A stretch of 64,000 bases of DNA from Limimaricola hongkongensis DSM 17492. Lineage in GTDB: Bacteria; Pseudomonadota; Alphaproteobacteria; Rhodobacterales; Rhodobacteraceae. The notes beneath the pieces are model-generated. The model was given only the letters and a program-made list of their open reading frames with translations, ran no database searches and was not told the origin of the DNA. The stretch spans positions 266,749-330,748 of the forward strand of contig NZ_KK088649.1 of the NCBI RefSeq assembly GCF_000600975.2. The letters are read 5' to 3'. This document shows, piece by piece, positions 11,300-20,069 of this stretch (position 1 is its first letter; each line of letters opens with the position of its first letter). Made by a program: the position numbers and the translations under genes.

Positions 11300-13156
11300 T
11301 CACGCCGCAGCCCGGCGGCTGGCGTTCATCAGGAGCAGAAGACCGGCTGCTGTCATGCCTTCGATCTTTCCGGCATCGCCGATCGAGCCGGGCCGCGCCT
11401 GTTCAAGTTTCTGGCGAAGCTCGTTCGAAAGGCCCGTGATGGAGGCGTAATCCAAGTCATCGGGAATCCGGCGCGCCTCGTCGCGTCGGATCGCCGCGGC
11501 GTCCCGGTCCTGCCGCTGCATATACGCGCTGTAGGTCGCGTCGTTCTTCAACTGCTGGGCCGTGCGGTCGTCGATATCCGCCAAGGACGGCTCCACCTGC
11601 CGCAACATCGCCATGTCGACCTCCGCGAGTGCGAGGGCCTCGAGACCGGATTTCGCCGGGCGATCCGGGTTGAGATTGGCACCGAGCGCGGCCAGCCGCG
11701 CCGTCGGAAAACGCATGTTCTCCAAGGCCAGCCGCCCCGCTTCGATCGCGTCCATCTTGGCCGAGAATTCCGCCCAACGCGCATCCCCGACGCAACCAAG
11801 ATCCCGACCCTGCCCGGTCAGTCTCTGATCCGCGTTGTCGGCACGCAATGAGAGCCGAAATTCGGCTCTGGAGGTGAACATCCGATAAGGCTCTGTCACA
11901 CCTCGGGTCACGAGATCGTCGATCATCACCCCGATATAGCTGCTGGTGCGACTGAACTGCGGTGTCTCCCGGTCGAGAACCTCGCAAGCCGCGGCCATGC
12001 CGGCTGCACAGCCTTGGGCAGCGGCTTCCTCATACCCGGTCGTGCCATTGATCTGCCCCGCCAGATACAGCCCCGGCACATCCTTCAGCTCGAGCCCGCG
12101 CGTCAAGGCGCGGGGATCGATGTAGTCGTATTCGATCGCATAGCCAGGTTGCTCGATGCGGACGTTTTCAAGACCCAGCATCGAACGGATGAAGCTTTCC
12201 TGCACCTCGACCGGCAGAGAGGTCGAAATGCCGTTCGGATAGACGGTATCGGTGCTCAACCCTTCGGGTTCGAGAAAGACCTGATGGCTCGGCTTTTCAG
12301 CAAAGCGCACCACCTTGTCTTCGATCGACGGGCAATAGCGCGGGCCGGAGCCGCTGATATTGCCGCTGTGCATTGCCGAGCGGCTCAGGTTTTCCCGAAT
12401 GATGTCATGCGCCTGCTCGTTCGTCTGCGTGATCCCGCAAGAGATCTGCCGCGCCTCGGGCGCGCGGTTGAGAAAAGACAGCATGACCGGCGCGTCATCC
12501 CCCGGCTGCGCCTCGAGCCGCGCCCAGTCGATCGTCTTTCCATCGAGCCGCGCCGGCGTGCCGGTCTTCAACCGCCCCATGTTCAAGCCAAAGCCGTCGA
12601 TCCGGTCGGCCAGCCGCGTGGACGCATCGTCACCGACCCGACCGCCGGGTCGGGTTTCCGAGCCGAAATGCAGCACGCCACGCAAGAACGTTCCGGTCGT
12701 GAGAATGACACTGCGCGCGCCAAGCCGACGTCCATCGGCCAGGTCGACGCCGCGGATGCGCCCTCCCGTTTCCACCAGGTCGTAAACTTCGCCTTCGATC
12801 AGGTCGAGACGATCGATCTTTCGCAGCTCGGCCTGCATGCGGTCGCGATAGATGCGGCGATCCGCCTGAAGCCGCGGCCCCTGAACTGCGGGGCCTTTCC
12901 TGCGGTTCAACAGCCGGAACTGGATGCCGGACGCATCGGCAACGCGCCCCATGAGACCATCAAGCGCATCGACCTCACGCACGAGATGGCCTTTGCCAAG
13001 CCCGCCGATCGCCGGGTTGCAGGACATCGCCCCGACCGTATCGATCTTCATGGTGACGAGAGCCACCCGCGCCCCCATGCGGCTGGCGATCGCCGCCGCC
13101 TCGACACCGGCATGGCCGCCGCCGACAACAATCACGTCGTAGGATTCGTGTTTCAC
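11300..13156 (-). CDS. mnmG: tRNA uridine-34 5-carboxymethylaminomethyl synthesis enzyme MnmG (GidA)
   Basis: FAD enzyme working with MnmE to modify wobble U34 of tRNAs. The product is about 618 residues. The FAD motif is [10 protein letters not shown] near the N-terminus; [20 protein letters not shown] and RALTRGLEL follow. The frame opens with TTG at 13165, but AGGAG (13170-13166) abuts that codon and sits 9 nt from the GTG at 13156, so GTG is preferred. A perfect parS site spans this start region (13149-13164). Gene order mnmE-mnmG-rsmG-parAB is conserved near alphaproteobacterial origins. Confidence 0.96.
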   Translation of the reverse strand: MKHESYDVIVVGGGHAGVEAAAIASRMGARVALVTMKIDTVGAMSCNPAIGGLGKGHLVREVDALDGLMGRVADASGIQFRLLNRRKGPAVQGPRLQADRRIYRDRMQAELRKIDRLDLIEGEVYDLVETGGRIRGVDLADGRRLGARSVILTTGTFLRGVLHFGSETRPGGRVGDDASTRLADRIDGFGLNMGRLKTGTPARLDGKTIDWARLEAQPGDDAPVMLSFLNRAPEARQISCGITQTNEQAHDIIRENLSRSAMHSGNISGSGPRYCPSIEDKVVRFAEKPSHQVFLEPEGLSTDTVYPNGISTSLPVEVQESFIRSMLGLENVRIEQPGYAIEYDYIDPRALTRGLELKDVPGLYLAGQINGTTGYEEAAAQGCAAGMAAACEVLDRETPQFSRTSSYIGVMIDDLVTRGVTEPYRMFTSRAEFRLSLRADNADQRLTGQGRDLGCVGDARWAEFSAKMDAIEAGRLALENMRFPTARLAALGANLNPDRPAKSGLEALALAEVDMAMLRQVEPSLADIDDRTAQQLKNDATYSAYMQRQDRDAAAIRRDEARRIPDDLDYASITGLSNELRQKLEQARPGSIGDAGKIEGMTAAGLLLLMNASRRAAA

Positions 13157-13164
13157 GTGAAACA
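13149..13164. promoter_or_regulatory. parS centromere site 2 (start region of mnmG)
   Basis: A second perfect TGTTTCACGTGAAACA, covering the spacer between the mnmG ribosome-binding site and its first codons. ParB bound here would sit on the mnmG translation-start DNA, about 3.3 kb from the origin. Confidence 0.95.
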
Positions 13165-13168
13165 ACTC

Positions 13169-14455
13169 CTATTTCCCGATACAGAAGCTCGAAAAGATTT
13201 CGCCGAGCACATCTTCGACGTCGACACGGCCCACGAGGCTGTCCAACGCCCTGACGGCGAGCCGAAGCTCTTCGGCAGCCAGGTCGAGCGCGGCGCTTCC
13301 CTCCGGCAGGATCAGACGACAGCGCGCGATATAATCGATCCCGTCGCGCAATGCGAGTCGGTGCCGTTCGCGGATCGCCACCCCGGCGCCCTGGCTTCTT
13401 TGGTCAAGCCGCGCAGAAATCTCGTCGAGAAGCGAGGACACGCCCGCGCCGGTGCGGCCCGACACCCCCGGACGCGCATCGTCGAACATGTCGGCCCGCG
13501 CGATCCGCACGATGTCATCGGGCCCGCTTTCGACCGACTCGACCGTGTCGTCCGGCGCGACCAGATGCACCCGGATATCGGCCGAGGCCGCCCGGCTGCG
13601 CGCGCGGGCAATCCCGATCGCCTCGACCGCGTCGTCGGAGTCGCGCAGACCCGCCGTATCCAGAAGCGTCACGGGCAGGCCGCGCAGCTCCATACGCACC
13701 TCGATCACGTCGCGTGTGGTCCCCGGCACATCCGAGATGATGGCCGCATCTCGACCTGCCAAATGATTGAGAAGCGTGGATTTTCCCATGTTCGGCGCGC
13801 CGATGATGGCCACCTCGAACCCTTCGCGGATCCGTTCGGCCACGCCGACACCGTCCATTTCGCGCCGCATCGCCGCATCGCAGCGATCGAGAATCTCGAC
13901 AACTTCCGGCGTGACGTCGACCGGCACGTCCTCTTCGGCGAAATCGATCACCGCCTCGAGCAGCGCCATCGCTCGCAGCAGGTCCCGCTTCCACAGATCC
14001 GCCTTTTCGCCAAGCCCGCCGGCCATGGTGCGCATCGCCTGACGCCGCTGCGCTTCGGTCTCGGCATCGACGAGATCGGCAAGCCCCTCGACCTGCGACA
14101 GGTCGAGACGCCCGTTCTCGAGCGCCTGCCGGGTGAACTCCCCGGCCTCGGCCAGCCGCAGCCCCTCAAGCTCGGAGAGCCGCGCCAGAACGGCGTTGAT
14201 GACCGCCCGGCTGCCATGCAGATGCAGCTCCACCACCGCCGCGCCGGTAAAGCTGCGCCCTTCGGCAAAGGTCAGCACCAGCGCCTGGTCGAGCACCTCA
14301 CCCTGCCCGTCGCGCAGGATCCGCAGGCCCCGCCCATGCGCGGGCAAGGCACCGGCCATCCGTTCGGCCGCGCGCCGCGCCTCCGGGCCCGAAATGCGGA
14401 TGACGGCCACCCCGGCGCGTCCCCGCGCCGTGGCCAGGGCATAGATCGTGTCCAT
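13169..14455 (-). CDS. mnmE: tRNA modification GTPase MnmE (TrmE)
   Basis: Partner of MnmG in U34 modification. The product is 428 residues. It has an N-terminal folate-binding domain ([20 protein letters not shown]), a helical domain, and an inserted G domain with P-loop GAPNMGKST, the DVPGTTRD switch and DTAGLR. It ends with FCIGK, the catalytic CxGK tail. The stop lies only 3 bp from the open-frame start of mnmG (12 bp from the preferred GTG), so they are co-transcribed. It follows rho by 25 bp. Confidence 0.97.
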   Translation of the reverse strand: MDTIYALATARGRAGVAVIRISGPEARRAAERMAGALPAHGRGLRILRDGQGEVLDQALVLTFAEGRSFTGAAVVELHLHGSRAVINAVLARLSELEGLRLAEAGEFTRQALENGRLDLSQVEGLADLVDAETEAQRRQAMRTMAGGLGEKADLWKRDLLRAMALLEAVIDFAEEDVPVDVTPEVVEILDRCDAAMRREMDGVGVAERIREGFEVAIIGAPNMGKSTLLNHLAGRDAAIISDVPGTTRDVIEVRMELRGLPVTLLDTAGLRDSDDAVEAIGIARARSRAASADIRVHLVAPDDTVESVESGPDDIVRIARADMFDDARPGVSGRTGAGVSSLLDEISARLDQRSQGAGVAIRERHRLALRDGIDYIARCRLILPEGSAALDLAAEELRLAVRALDSLVGRVDVEDVLGEIFSSFCIGK

Positions 14456-14480
14456 GGGAAAAATCCTCGCGCGCGCCGCG

Positions 14481-15755
14481 TCAGGTGTTCATGGAATCGA
14501 AGAAGTCCGAATTGGTCTTGGTCTGCTTCAGCTTCGAAATCAGGAACTCGATCGCATCCGTGGTGCCCATCGGATTCAAGATCCGGCGCAGCACATAGGT
14601 CTTTTGCAGATCGGTCTTCTCGACCAGCAGATCCTCCTTGCGGGTGCCGGATTTGAGGATGTCCATCGCCGGGAAGACGCGCTTGTCCGCCACCTTGCGG
14701 TCGAGCACGATCTCCGAGTTGCCGGTGCCCTTGAACTCCTCGAAGATCACCTCGTCCATGCGGCTACCGGTGTCGATCAGCGCGGTCGCGATGATGGTGA
14801 GCGAGCCGCCCTCCTCGATGTTGCGCGCCGCACCGAAGAACCGCTTGGGCCGCTGCAACGCGTTGGCGTCGACACCGCCCGTCAGCACCTTGCCCGAAGA
14901 CGGCACGGTGGTGTTGAAGGCGCGGCCCAAGCGCGTGATCGAATCGAGCAGGATCACCACGTCGCGCTTGTGCTCGACGAGACGCTTGGCCTTCTCGATC
15001 ACCATCTCGGACACCGCCACGTGGCGCGTCGCGGGCTCGTCGAAGGTCGAGGAGACGACCTCGCCCTTGACGCTGCGCTGCATGTCGGTGACCTCCTCGG
15101 GCCGCTCGTCGATCAAGAGCACGATGAGATAGCACTCGGGGTGGTTCTTCTCGATCGAGTGGGCGATGTTCTGCAACAGCACCGTCTTGCCGGTGCGCGG
15201 CGGCGCCACGATGAGCGAACGCTGCCCCTTGCCGATCGGCGAGACGAGATCGATGATCCGGGCCGAGCGATCCTTGGTCGCGGCCTCCTCCTCAATCTCC
15301 ATCTTCAGCCGCTCATCCGGGTAAAGCGGCGTGAGGTTGTCGAAGGCCACCTTGTGGCGCGCCTTTTCGGGCGCCTCGAAGTTGATCTTCTCGACGCTGA
15401 CCAGCGCGAAATACCGCTCGTTCTCGTTCGGCTCCTGGATCACGCCTTCGACCGTGTCGCCGGTGCGCAGGCTGAACTGGCGGATCATGTCGGGCGAGAC
15501 GTAGATGTCGTCGGGACCGGGAAGATAGTTGGCTTCGGGGCTGCGCAGGAAGCCGAAGCCGTCCTGCAGCACCTCGAGCACGCCATCGCCGCCGATGACC
15601 CAGTCCTCCTCGGCGCGTTCCTTGAGAATGGCGAACATCATGTCGCCCTTGCGCATGGTGGATGCGTTCTCGATCTCCAGCTCTTCGGCCAGCGACAGAA
15701 GATCCTTCGGGCTCTGCGCCTTGAGATCGGCGAGGTTCAGGCGGTCCTGGGACAT
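14481..15755 (-). CDS. rho: Transcription termination factor Rho
   Basis: Hexameric RNA-dependent ATPase that ends transcription. The product is 424 residues. An N-terminal helical domain ([20 protein letters not shown]) precedes the cold-shock-like RNA-binding domain ([20 protein letters not shown]). The ATPase has Walker [10 protein letters not shown] and Walker [14 protein letters not shown]. The C-terminus [20 protein letters not shown] is typical. It lies between hemJ and mnmE on the same strand, leading away from the origin. Confidence 0.97.
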   Translation of the reverse strand: MSQDRLNLADLKAQSPKDLLSLAEELEIENASTMRKGDMMFAILKERAEEDWVIGGDGVLEVLQDGFGFLRSPEANYLPGPDDIYVSPDMIRQFSLRTGDTVEGVIQEPNENERYFALVSVEKINFEAPEKARHKVAFDNLTPLYPDERLKMEIEEEAATKDRSARIIDLVSPIGKGQRSLIVAPPRTGKTVLLQNIAHSIEKNHPECYLIVLLIDERPEEVTDMQRSVKGEVVSSTFDEPATRHVAVSEMVIEKAKRLVEHKRDVVILLDSITRLGRAFNTTVPSSGKVLTGGVDANALQRPKRFFGAARNIEEGGSLTIIATALIDTGSRMDEVIFEEFKGTGNSEIVLDRKVADKRVFPAMDILKSGTRKEDLLVEKTDLQKTYVLRRILNPMGTTDAIEFLISKLKQTKTNSDFFDSMNT

Positions 15756-15849
15756 GGGAAACGGTCCTGTGGCAGCCCGCGGGCCGCTCTTATGGGTCGT
15801 GAAAATGGAATCGCTTCGCCCGGACGGGCAAGCGGGGAGAAGTCTTAGG

Positions 15850-15858
15850 CGTGGATAA
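15850..15858 (-). promoter_or_regulatory. Outlying DnaA box between hemJ and rho
   Basis: CGTGGATAA on the plus strand, i.e. TTATCCACG on the minus strand, one mismatch from TTATCCACA. The box and its flank (14 bp, 15850-15863) are identical to the origin box at 16634-16647. Confidence 0.5.
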
Positions 15859-15898
15859 GTCGCGCGTCAACGTCGCGCTGGTCTCGGTGCCGAAGGCG

Positions 15899-16348
15899 TC
15901 AGAACGGACGGACCACCACCGCGACCACGATCACCAGCAAAAGCACCGTCGGCACCTCGTTGGCGATGCGGAACTGGCGGCCCGAACGGCTGTTGCTGCC
16001 CGCGGCGAAATCCTTGCGCCGCTTCGACAGCCAGCCCTGCATCCCCGTCATCGCCAGCACCGCCACCGCCTTGATCCACGGCCAGGGCTGGGACCAGTCG
16101 ACCACGCCGAACGAAATCAGCACCAGCCCGAAAACCCAGGTCGAGATCATCGCAGGGCCCATGATCAGCTTCATGAGCTTCAGTTCCATGACCTGGAACG
16201 TCTGGTCGAGCTCCGATCCCGGTTTGGCCCGCTCCGCGTGATAGACGAACAATCGCGGCAGATAGAACATCCCCGCCATCCAGGCGACGAAGGACACGAT
16301 GTGTCCCGCCTTTATCCACGGATAGGCGAAAGCGGCGAAGTCGGTCAT
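15899..16348 (-). CDS. hemJ: Protoporphyrinogen oxidase HemJ (CopD-like membrane protein)
   Basis: Oxygen-independent oxidation of protoporphyrinogen IX to protoporphyrin IX in the inner membrane. The product is 149 residues from the ATG at 16348, matching the HemJ/UPF0093 length, with about four membrane segments. Family-like features include WIKAGHIVSFVAWMAGMFYL, LPRLFVYH and MKLIMGPAM, and a C-terminal hydrophobic helix. An upstream ATG at 16381 was rejected because it adds a charged non-family tail. It is the last gene before the origin on this side; a DnaA-box-like sequence lies within its early codons. Confidence 0.88.
   Translation of the reverse strand: MTDFAAFAYPWIKAGHIVSFVAWMAGMFYLPRLFVYHAERAKPGSELDQTFQVMELKLMKLIMGPAMISTWVFGLVLISFGVVDWSQPWPWIKAVAVLAMTGMQGWLSKRRKDFAAGSNSRSGRQFRIANEVPTVLLLVIVVAVVVRPF
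16312..16320 (+). promoter_or_regulatory. DnaA box inside the hemJ 5' coding region
   Basis: TTATCCACG, one mismatch from TTATCCACA and the reverse complement of the boxes at 15850 and 16634. It encodes part of the WIKAG segment of HemJ, so it could be a coding coincidence. Confidence 0.4.
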
Positions 16349-16422
16349 CTCGGTCCCTCTCTCAGACCGGCCCCTTCTCAAATGAATAAGGATAAAAGAA
16401 AAGATGATGATGATAGTAGGGA

Positions 16423-16431
16423 GGTGGATAA
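16423..16431 (-). promoter_or_regulatory. DnaA box
   Basis: GGTGGATAA (TTATCCACC on the minus strand), one mismatch from consensus. It is preceded by TAGTAG and a short G-rich spacer. Confidence 0.6.
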
Positions 16432-16440
16432 GCAGGGATT

Positions 16441-16454
16441 GAGGACATGTCCTC
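16441..16454. repeat. 14-bp perfect palindrome in oriC
   Basis: GAGGACATGTCCTC reads the same on both strands and directly precedes the first copy of the 15-bp direct repeat. A dimeric protein could bind it; no named site matches. Confidence 0.6.
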
Positions 16455-16469
16455 AGAGTCGTCCACAGG
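16455..16469 (+). repeat. oriC 15-bp direct repeat, copy 1
   Basis: AGAGTCGTCCACAGG couples a GANTC site (16456-16460) to a DnaA-like TCGTCCACA (16459-16467). The identical copy is at 16746-16760. Confidence 0.8.
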
Positions 16470-16510
16470 ATGATCGACTCTTCTGGCCTGTTGGAACGAC
16501 TCGGCTACAT

Positions 16511-16550
16511 CACTTACTCAACTGATATATAACGAAAAAAATATACGCCT
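16511..16550. other. AT-rich candidate DNA unwinding element
   Basis: 28 of 40 bases are A or T (hand count), including GATATATAACG and a run of seven A residues followed by TATA. This is exceptional in this GC-rich window and lies between DnaA boxes. Confidence 0.7.
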
Positions 16551-16591
16551 TGCCGCCGACAAGCCCGGAGTCGCAATCTTGACTCGTGCTT

Positions 16592-16600
16592 TTACCCACA
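16592..16600 (+). promoter_or_regulatory. DnaA box
   Basis: TTACCCACA, one mismatch from TTATCCACA, located just right of the AT-rich segment. Confidence 0.65.
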
Positions 16601-16633
16601 AAGACCCCCGCGCCGCCTCTTGTTCTCGTCCCC

Positions 16634-16642
16634 CGTGGATAA
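16634..16642 (-). promoter_or_regulatory. DnaA box
   Basis: CGTGGATAA, one mismatch from TGTGGATAA. Immediately followed by an inverted repeat of GANTC sites, GAGTCGC/GCGACTC (16649-16666). Confidence 0.65.
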
Positions 16643-16745
16643 GTCGCTGAGTCGCGAGGGCGACTCACCCCGCTTGTCCCGAGTCGCGGGAGCGGTCACA
16701 ACCGTCCACCGAGTCGTGCTCATGATTCGAGCCCGATTCCTCCCT

Positions 16746-16760
16746 AGAGTCGTCCACAGG
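16746..16760 (+). repeat. oriC 15-bp direct repeat, copy 2
   Basis: AGAGTCGTCCACAGG, identical to 16455-16469. Its final AGG sits 7 nt from the maf ATG and may double as the maf ribosome-binding site. Confidence 0.8.
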
Positions 16761-16767
16761 CCCCGTC

Positions 16768-17367
16768 ATGACCCAATCGCTCGTTCTCGCCTCAGGATCG
16801 GAGATCCGCGCCAGCCTCCTGAAGGGCGCCGCGATCCCCTTCACGGTCGAAAAGGCGCGCATCGACGAAGCCGCGCTCAAGGCCGCGCTTCTGGCCGAGG
16901 GCGCGCCGCCGCGCGATCTCGCCGACAAGCTGGCGGAGATGAAGGCGCTCAGGGTGTCGTCGCGCACCCCCGGCGCGCTGGTGCTGGGCTGCGATCAGGT
17001 GCTGGCGCTCGATGGCGCGGTGTTCTCCAAGCCCGAGAGCCCCGAGCACGCGCTCGACCAGCTCACCCGGCTGTCGGGCCGCACGCATCAATTGCTGTCG
17101 GCGGCGGTGGTCTGCCTCGACGGAGAGCCGATCTGGCGCCATGTCGGTGTGGTCCGCCTCGACATGGCGCATTGCTCCGAGGACTACCTGCGCGATTACG
17201 TCGATCGCAACTGGGACTCCATTCGCCACTCCGTTGGCGGCTACAAGCTCGAGGAAGAGGGCGTGCGCCTGTTCGTGCGGGTCATGGGCGATTACTTCAC
17301 GGTTCTCGGGCTGCCGCTCGTGGAGCTGATCAACTGGCTGGTGCTGAGAGGAGATCTGAAGAGATGA
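16768..17367 (+). CDS. Maf-family nucleotide pyrophosphatase (RP001-like)
   Basis: Maf proteins hydrolyse canonical or modified nucleoside triphosphates (dTTP, UTP or m7GTP, depending on subgroup). The product is 199 residues. LVLASGSEIRASLL is the Maf N-terminal signature. The usual acidic catalytic segment reads GCDQVL rather than ADTIV, so the exact substrate cannot be assigned. SVGGYKLEEEG matches the conserved later region. It is the first rightward gene after the origin, overlaps aroE by 4 bases (ATGA), and matches the RP001-type neighbour of other alphaproteobacterial origins. Confidence 0.9.
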   Translation: MTQSLVLASGSEIRASLLKGAAIPFTVEKARIDEAALKAALLAEGAPPRDLADKLAEMKALRVSSRTPGALVLGCDQVLALDGAVFSKPESPEHALDQLTRLSGRTHQLLSAAVVCLDGEPIWRHVGVVRLDMAHCSEDYLRDYVDRNWDSIRHSVGGYKLEEEGVRLFVRVMGDYFTVLGLPLVELINWLVLRGDLKR

Positions 17368-18194
17368 GCGCGCATCGCATTCCGTTGGCGGGCGTGATCG
17401 GCGCTCCGGTCGCTCATTCCCGGTCGCCGCGTCTTTTCGCGCACTGGCTCGAAACCCTCGGGATCGAGGGACATTACGCGCCGCTGCACGTGGAGCCCGA
17501 TGACTTCGAACAGGTCGTGCGCGCCCTGCCCCGCATGGGGTTTCGCGGCGCCAACGTGACACTGCCGCACAAGATCGCGGCGCTCGGCATCGCCGATCAG
17601 GTGAGCGACCGCGCCGCCCGCATCGGTGCGGCCAACACGCTGACCTTCCGCGATGACGGCATCCATGCCGACAACACCGACGGCCATGGCTTCATTTCCA
17701 ACCTGCGCCAATCCGCGCCCGGCTGGGCCGCCGCCGATGGCCCGGCGGTGGTGCTGGGCGCGGGCGGGGCGGCGCGCGCCGTGCTCGACGCGCTGATCGA
17801 GGCGGGCGCGCCCGAGATCCGGCTCGCCAACCGCACCCGCGCCCGGGCCGAAGCGCTGGCCGAGGCCTTCGGCCCGGCGATCCGTGTCATCGACTGGGCC
17901 GAAACCGCGCCTGCGCTGGACGGCGCGGCGACGGTCGTGAACACTACCTCGCTCGGCATGCAGGGCGCGGACCCGTTCGATCTCGACCTCTCCGCCCTGC
18001 CCGCTTCGGCGCTGGCGACCGACATCGTCTACACCCCGCTCGACACGCCGATGCTCATTGCCGCGCGCGACCGCGGCTGCCGCACGGTCGACGGCTTGGG
18101 CATGCTGCTGCACCAAGCGGTGCCGGGGTTCGCGCGCTGGTTTGGCGCGACGCCACAGGTCACGGAGGCCACCCGCGCGGCGGTGCTGGGATGA
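17364..18194 (+). CDS. aroE: Shikimate dehydrogenase
   Basis: NADPH-dependent reduction of 3-dehydroshikimate in aromatic amino acid synthesis. The product is 276 residues. Substrate-site residues are in [11 protein letters not shown] and NVTLPHK (catalytic Lys), with NTDGHGF for the Asp. The Rossmann loop is GAGGAARAV, then [10 protein letters not shown] for NADPH selectivity. ATGA overlaps join it to maf upstream and coaE downstream, so the four-gene block maf-aroE-coaE-dnaQ is one operon. Confidence 0.96.
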   Translation: MSAHRIPLAGVIGAPVAHSRSPRLFAHWLETLGIEGHYAPLHVEPDDFEQVVRALPRMGFRGANVTLPHKIAALGIADQVSDRAARIGAANTLTFRDDGIHADNTDGHGFISNLRQSAPGWAAADGPAVVLGAGGAARAVLDALIEAGAPEIRLANRTRARAEALAEAFGPAIRVIDWAETAPALDGAATVVNTTSLGMQGADPFDLDLSALPASALATDIVYTPLDTPMLIAARDRGCRTVDGLGMLLHQAVPGFARWFGATPQVTEATRAAVLG

Positions 18195-18784
18195 CCTTCC
18201 GGCTCGGTCTCACCGGCTCCATCGGCATGGGCAAATCGACCACGGCGGCGATGTTCGCCGATGAAGGCCTGCCGGTCTGGGATGCCGATGCCGCCGTGCA
18301 CCGGCTCTATGCCGCGGGCGGTGCGGCGGTCGCGCCGATGCGCGCGGCTTTTCCCGGGGCGGTCGAGAACGGCGCCGTTTCCCGCGCGGCCCTGAAACGG
18401 ATCATTGCCGCCGACCCATCGGCCCTGCCTCGGATCGAGGCGATCGTGCACCCGCTGGTGCAGGAAGACCGCGAGGCGTTCGTCGCCGCCCAGACCGCCG
18501 ACATCACCGTGCTCGACATCCCCCTCCTCTACGAAACCGGTGGCGAGGCCGAAATGGACGCCGTCGTCGTCGTCAGCGCGCCGCCGGAGCTTCAGGCCGC
18601 CCGCGTGCTCGCCCGTCCCGGCATGACGCGCGCCCAGCTCGACGCGATCCTCGCGCGGCAGATGCCGGATGTTGAGAAACGCCGCCTGGCCGATTACCTG
18701 ATCGAGACCGTGACCCTCGACGCGGCCCAAAGGTCCGTGCGAGAGGTCATCGACCGGATCAGGAGGCAGCTGCGCGATGCGTGA
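18191..18784 (+). CDS. coaE: Dephospho-CoA kinase
   Basis: Last step of coenzyme A synthesis, phosphorylating the ribose 3'-OH of dephospho-CoA. The product is 197 residues with P-loop GSIGMGKST (residues 9-17), the [10 protein letters not shown] segment (CoA-family Asp), and [12 protein letters not shown]. The normal length is about 200. It overlaps aroE by 4 bases and dnaQ by 8, so translation is probably coupled. Confidence 0.96.
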   Translation: MTFRLGLTGSIGMGKSTTAAMFADEGLPVWDADAAVHRLYAAGGAAVAPMRAAFPGAVENGAVSRAALKRIIAADPSALPRIEAIVHPLVQEDREAFVAAQTADITVLDIPLLYETGGEAEMDAVVVVSAPPELQAARVLARPGMTRAQLDAILARQMPDVEKRRLADYLIETVTLDAAQRSVREVIDRIRRQLRDA

Positions 18785-19466
18785 GATCGTTCTCGACACC
18801 GAAACCACCGGCTTCGAGCCCGCCGAGGGCGACCGCATCGTCGAAATCGGCGCGGTCGAGCTGCTCAACCACATGCCGACGGGCCGCACCTATCATCAAT
18901 ACATCAACCCCGAACGCTCGATGCCGAAAGGCGCGTTCGAGATCCACGGGCTGGGCGACGACTTCCTCCGCGACAAGCCGAAATTCGCGGCCATCGCGCA
19001 GGATTTCATCGATTTCATCGGTGACTCGCGGCTGGTGATCCACAACGCCGCCTTCGACATGAAATTCCTCAACGCCGAGCTGTCATGGGTGAAGAAGCCC
19101 AAGATCCCGATGGATCGCGCGCTCGACACGCTGGCCATCGCGCGCAAGCGGTTTCCCGGCTCGCCCGCCTCGCTCGACGCGCTGTGCCGCCGCTTCGGCA
19201 TCGACAACGCTTCGCGCACGCTGCACGGCGCGCTCCTCGACAGCGAGATCCTCGCCGAGGTCTATCTGGAGCTGATCGGCGGGCGGCAGCCGGATTTCGC
19301 GCTGAACGTGGCGCAGGGCGGCTCCGGCGGCGGGGCGGAGGCTGAATGGCGCCCGCGTCCGCGCCCGGCGCCGCTGCCTGCGCGGATCACCGGGGAGGAG
19401 GCCGCCGCCCATGCCGAGTTCGTCGGCGGTCTGGGCGACGGCGCGCTTTGGAAGAAGTTCAGCTAG
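18777..19466 (+). CDS. dnaQ: DNA polymerase III epsilon subunit (3'-5' proofreading exonuclease)
   Basis: Proofreading subunit of the replicative polymerase. The product is 229 residues. ExoI motif DTETTGFEP holds Asp7 and Glu9; ExoII is [10 protein letters not shown]; ExoIII is [11 protein letters not shown]. After about residue 180 a glycine- and proline-rich linker leads to a short tail, usual for the polymerase-binding end. It is the last gene of the origin-proximal operon and is convergent with secB, whose stop is 3 bp away. Confidence 0.95.
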   Translation: MREIVLDTETTGFEPAEGDRIVEIGAVELLNHMPTGRTYHQYINPERSMPKGAFEIHGLGDDFLRDKPKFAAIAQDFIDFIGDSRLVIHNAAFDMKFLNAELSWVKKPKIPMDRALDTLAIARKRFPGSPASLDALCRRFGIDNASRTLHGALLDSEILAEVYLELIGGRQPDFALNVAQGGSGGGAEAEWRPRPRPAPLPARITGEEAAAHAEFVGGLGDGALWKKFS

Positions 19467-19469
19467 GCG

Positions 19470-20015
19470 TCAGGCGGTGCCCGACGGGCCCGGCTCGGCC
19501 TCGGCGGCCTTCTGGGCCTGCTGCGCCTGGGCGCGGCGCTGAAGCTCGTTGCGATAAAGCTGCAGGAAATCGATCTGCTCGAGGTTCAGCGGCGGGAAAC
19601 CGCCATCGCGGGTCACGTCCGAGACGATCCGGCGCAGATAGGGGAAGGTGATGCGCGGGCATTCGATCAGCAGGTAGGGGTGCAGCTGGTCGTCCGGCAC
19701 GCCGGAAATCTGGAACACGCCGGCATATTCGATCTCGAAGATGAACAGCGGATCGCCCGATTCCTTGGCTTTCGAGGTGATGTTGAGCTTGGTGATCACC
19801 TCGTACTGGCCTTCCTGGCCGCGCTTACGCGCGTCGAGGTTGACCTGCACCGAGACCTCGGGCTGCAGATCGCCCGACAGGCCCTTCTGCGCCAGCGCGT
19901 TCTCGAAGGACATGTCGCGGATGTACTGGGCCACGACGCGCTGCGTCACCTTGGGCTGTTGCGTCGCCTGCCCCTCGGGCTGGGGGGTTGCGGGGGCGTC
20001 GGGCGTGTCGGTCAT
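19470..20015 (-). CDS. secB: Protein-export chaperone SecB
   Basis: Holds preproteins unfolded and hands them to SecA. The product is 181 residues with a variable Pro/Gln-rich N-terminus (1-22), the core IRDMSFENA at about 33, and CPRITFPYLRRIVSDVTRDG plus FPPLNLEQIDFLQLY at the C-terminal half, all diagnostic. The tail is Gln/Ala-rich. GGAGGA precedes the ATG. The strand and position next to dnaQ are common in Rhodobacterales. Confidence 0.97.
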   Translation of the reverse strand: MTDTPDAPATPQPEGQATQQPKVTQRVVAQYIRDMSFENALAQKGLSGDLQPEVSVQVNLDARKRGQEGQYEVITKLNITSKAKESGDPLFIFEIEYAGVFQISGVPDDQLHPYLLIECPRITFPYLRRIVSDVTRDGGFPPLNLEQIDFLQLYRNELQRRAQAQQAQKAAEAEPGPSGTA

Positions 20016-20069
20016 CTGGGGTCCTCCGGTGTCAGTTGCGCCTGTATCTAGCAGCCTCCGCGGGCCCCC

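Larger units (their letters stand above)
16381..16767. other. oriC: Predicted chromosomal replication origin (oriC)
   Basis: The only gene-free gap over 300 bp in the window. It holds DnaA boxes at 16423, 16592 and 16634, two weaker TCGTCCACA boxes in a 15-bp direct repeat, an AT-rich segment (28 of 40 bases A/T at 16511-16550 by hand count), twelve GANTC sites and a 14-bp palindrome. Genes diverge from it in both directions. The neighbour maf (RP001-like) and nearby parAB/parS match known alphaproteobacterial origins, although hemE, a common flank, is replaced by hemJ. No CtrA TTAA-N7-TTAA site is present. Confidence 0.9.

Noticed and set aside
12014-14656. An 880-codon open frame opposite mnmG and mnmE
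   Set aside because: It runs through two well-recognised genes on the other strand and has no family resemblance; a shadow of biased third positions.
16381-16767. CtrA binding site in oriC, as in Caulobacter
   Set aside because: No TTAA tetramer occurs in this stretch, so Caulobacter-style CtrA repression of the origin is not supported here.
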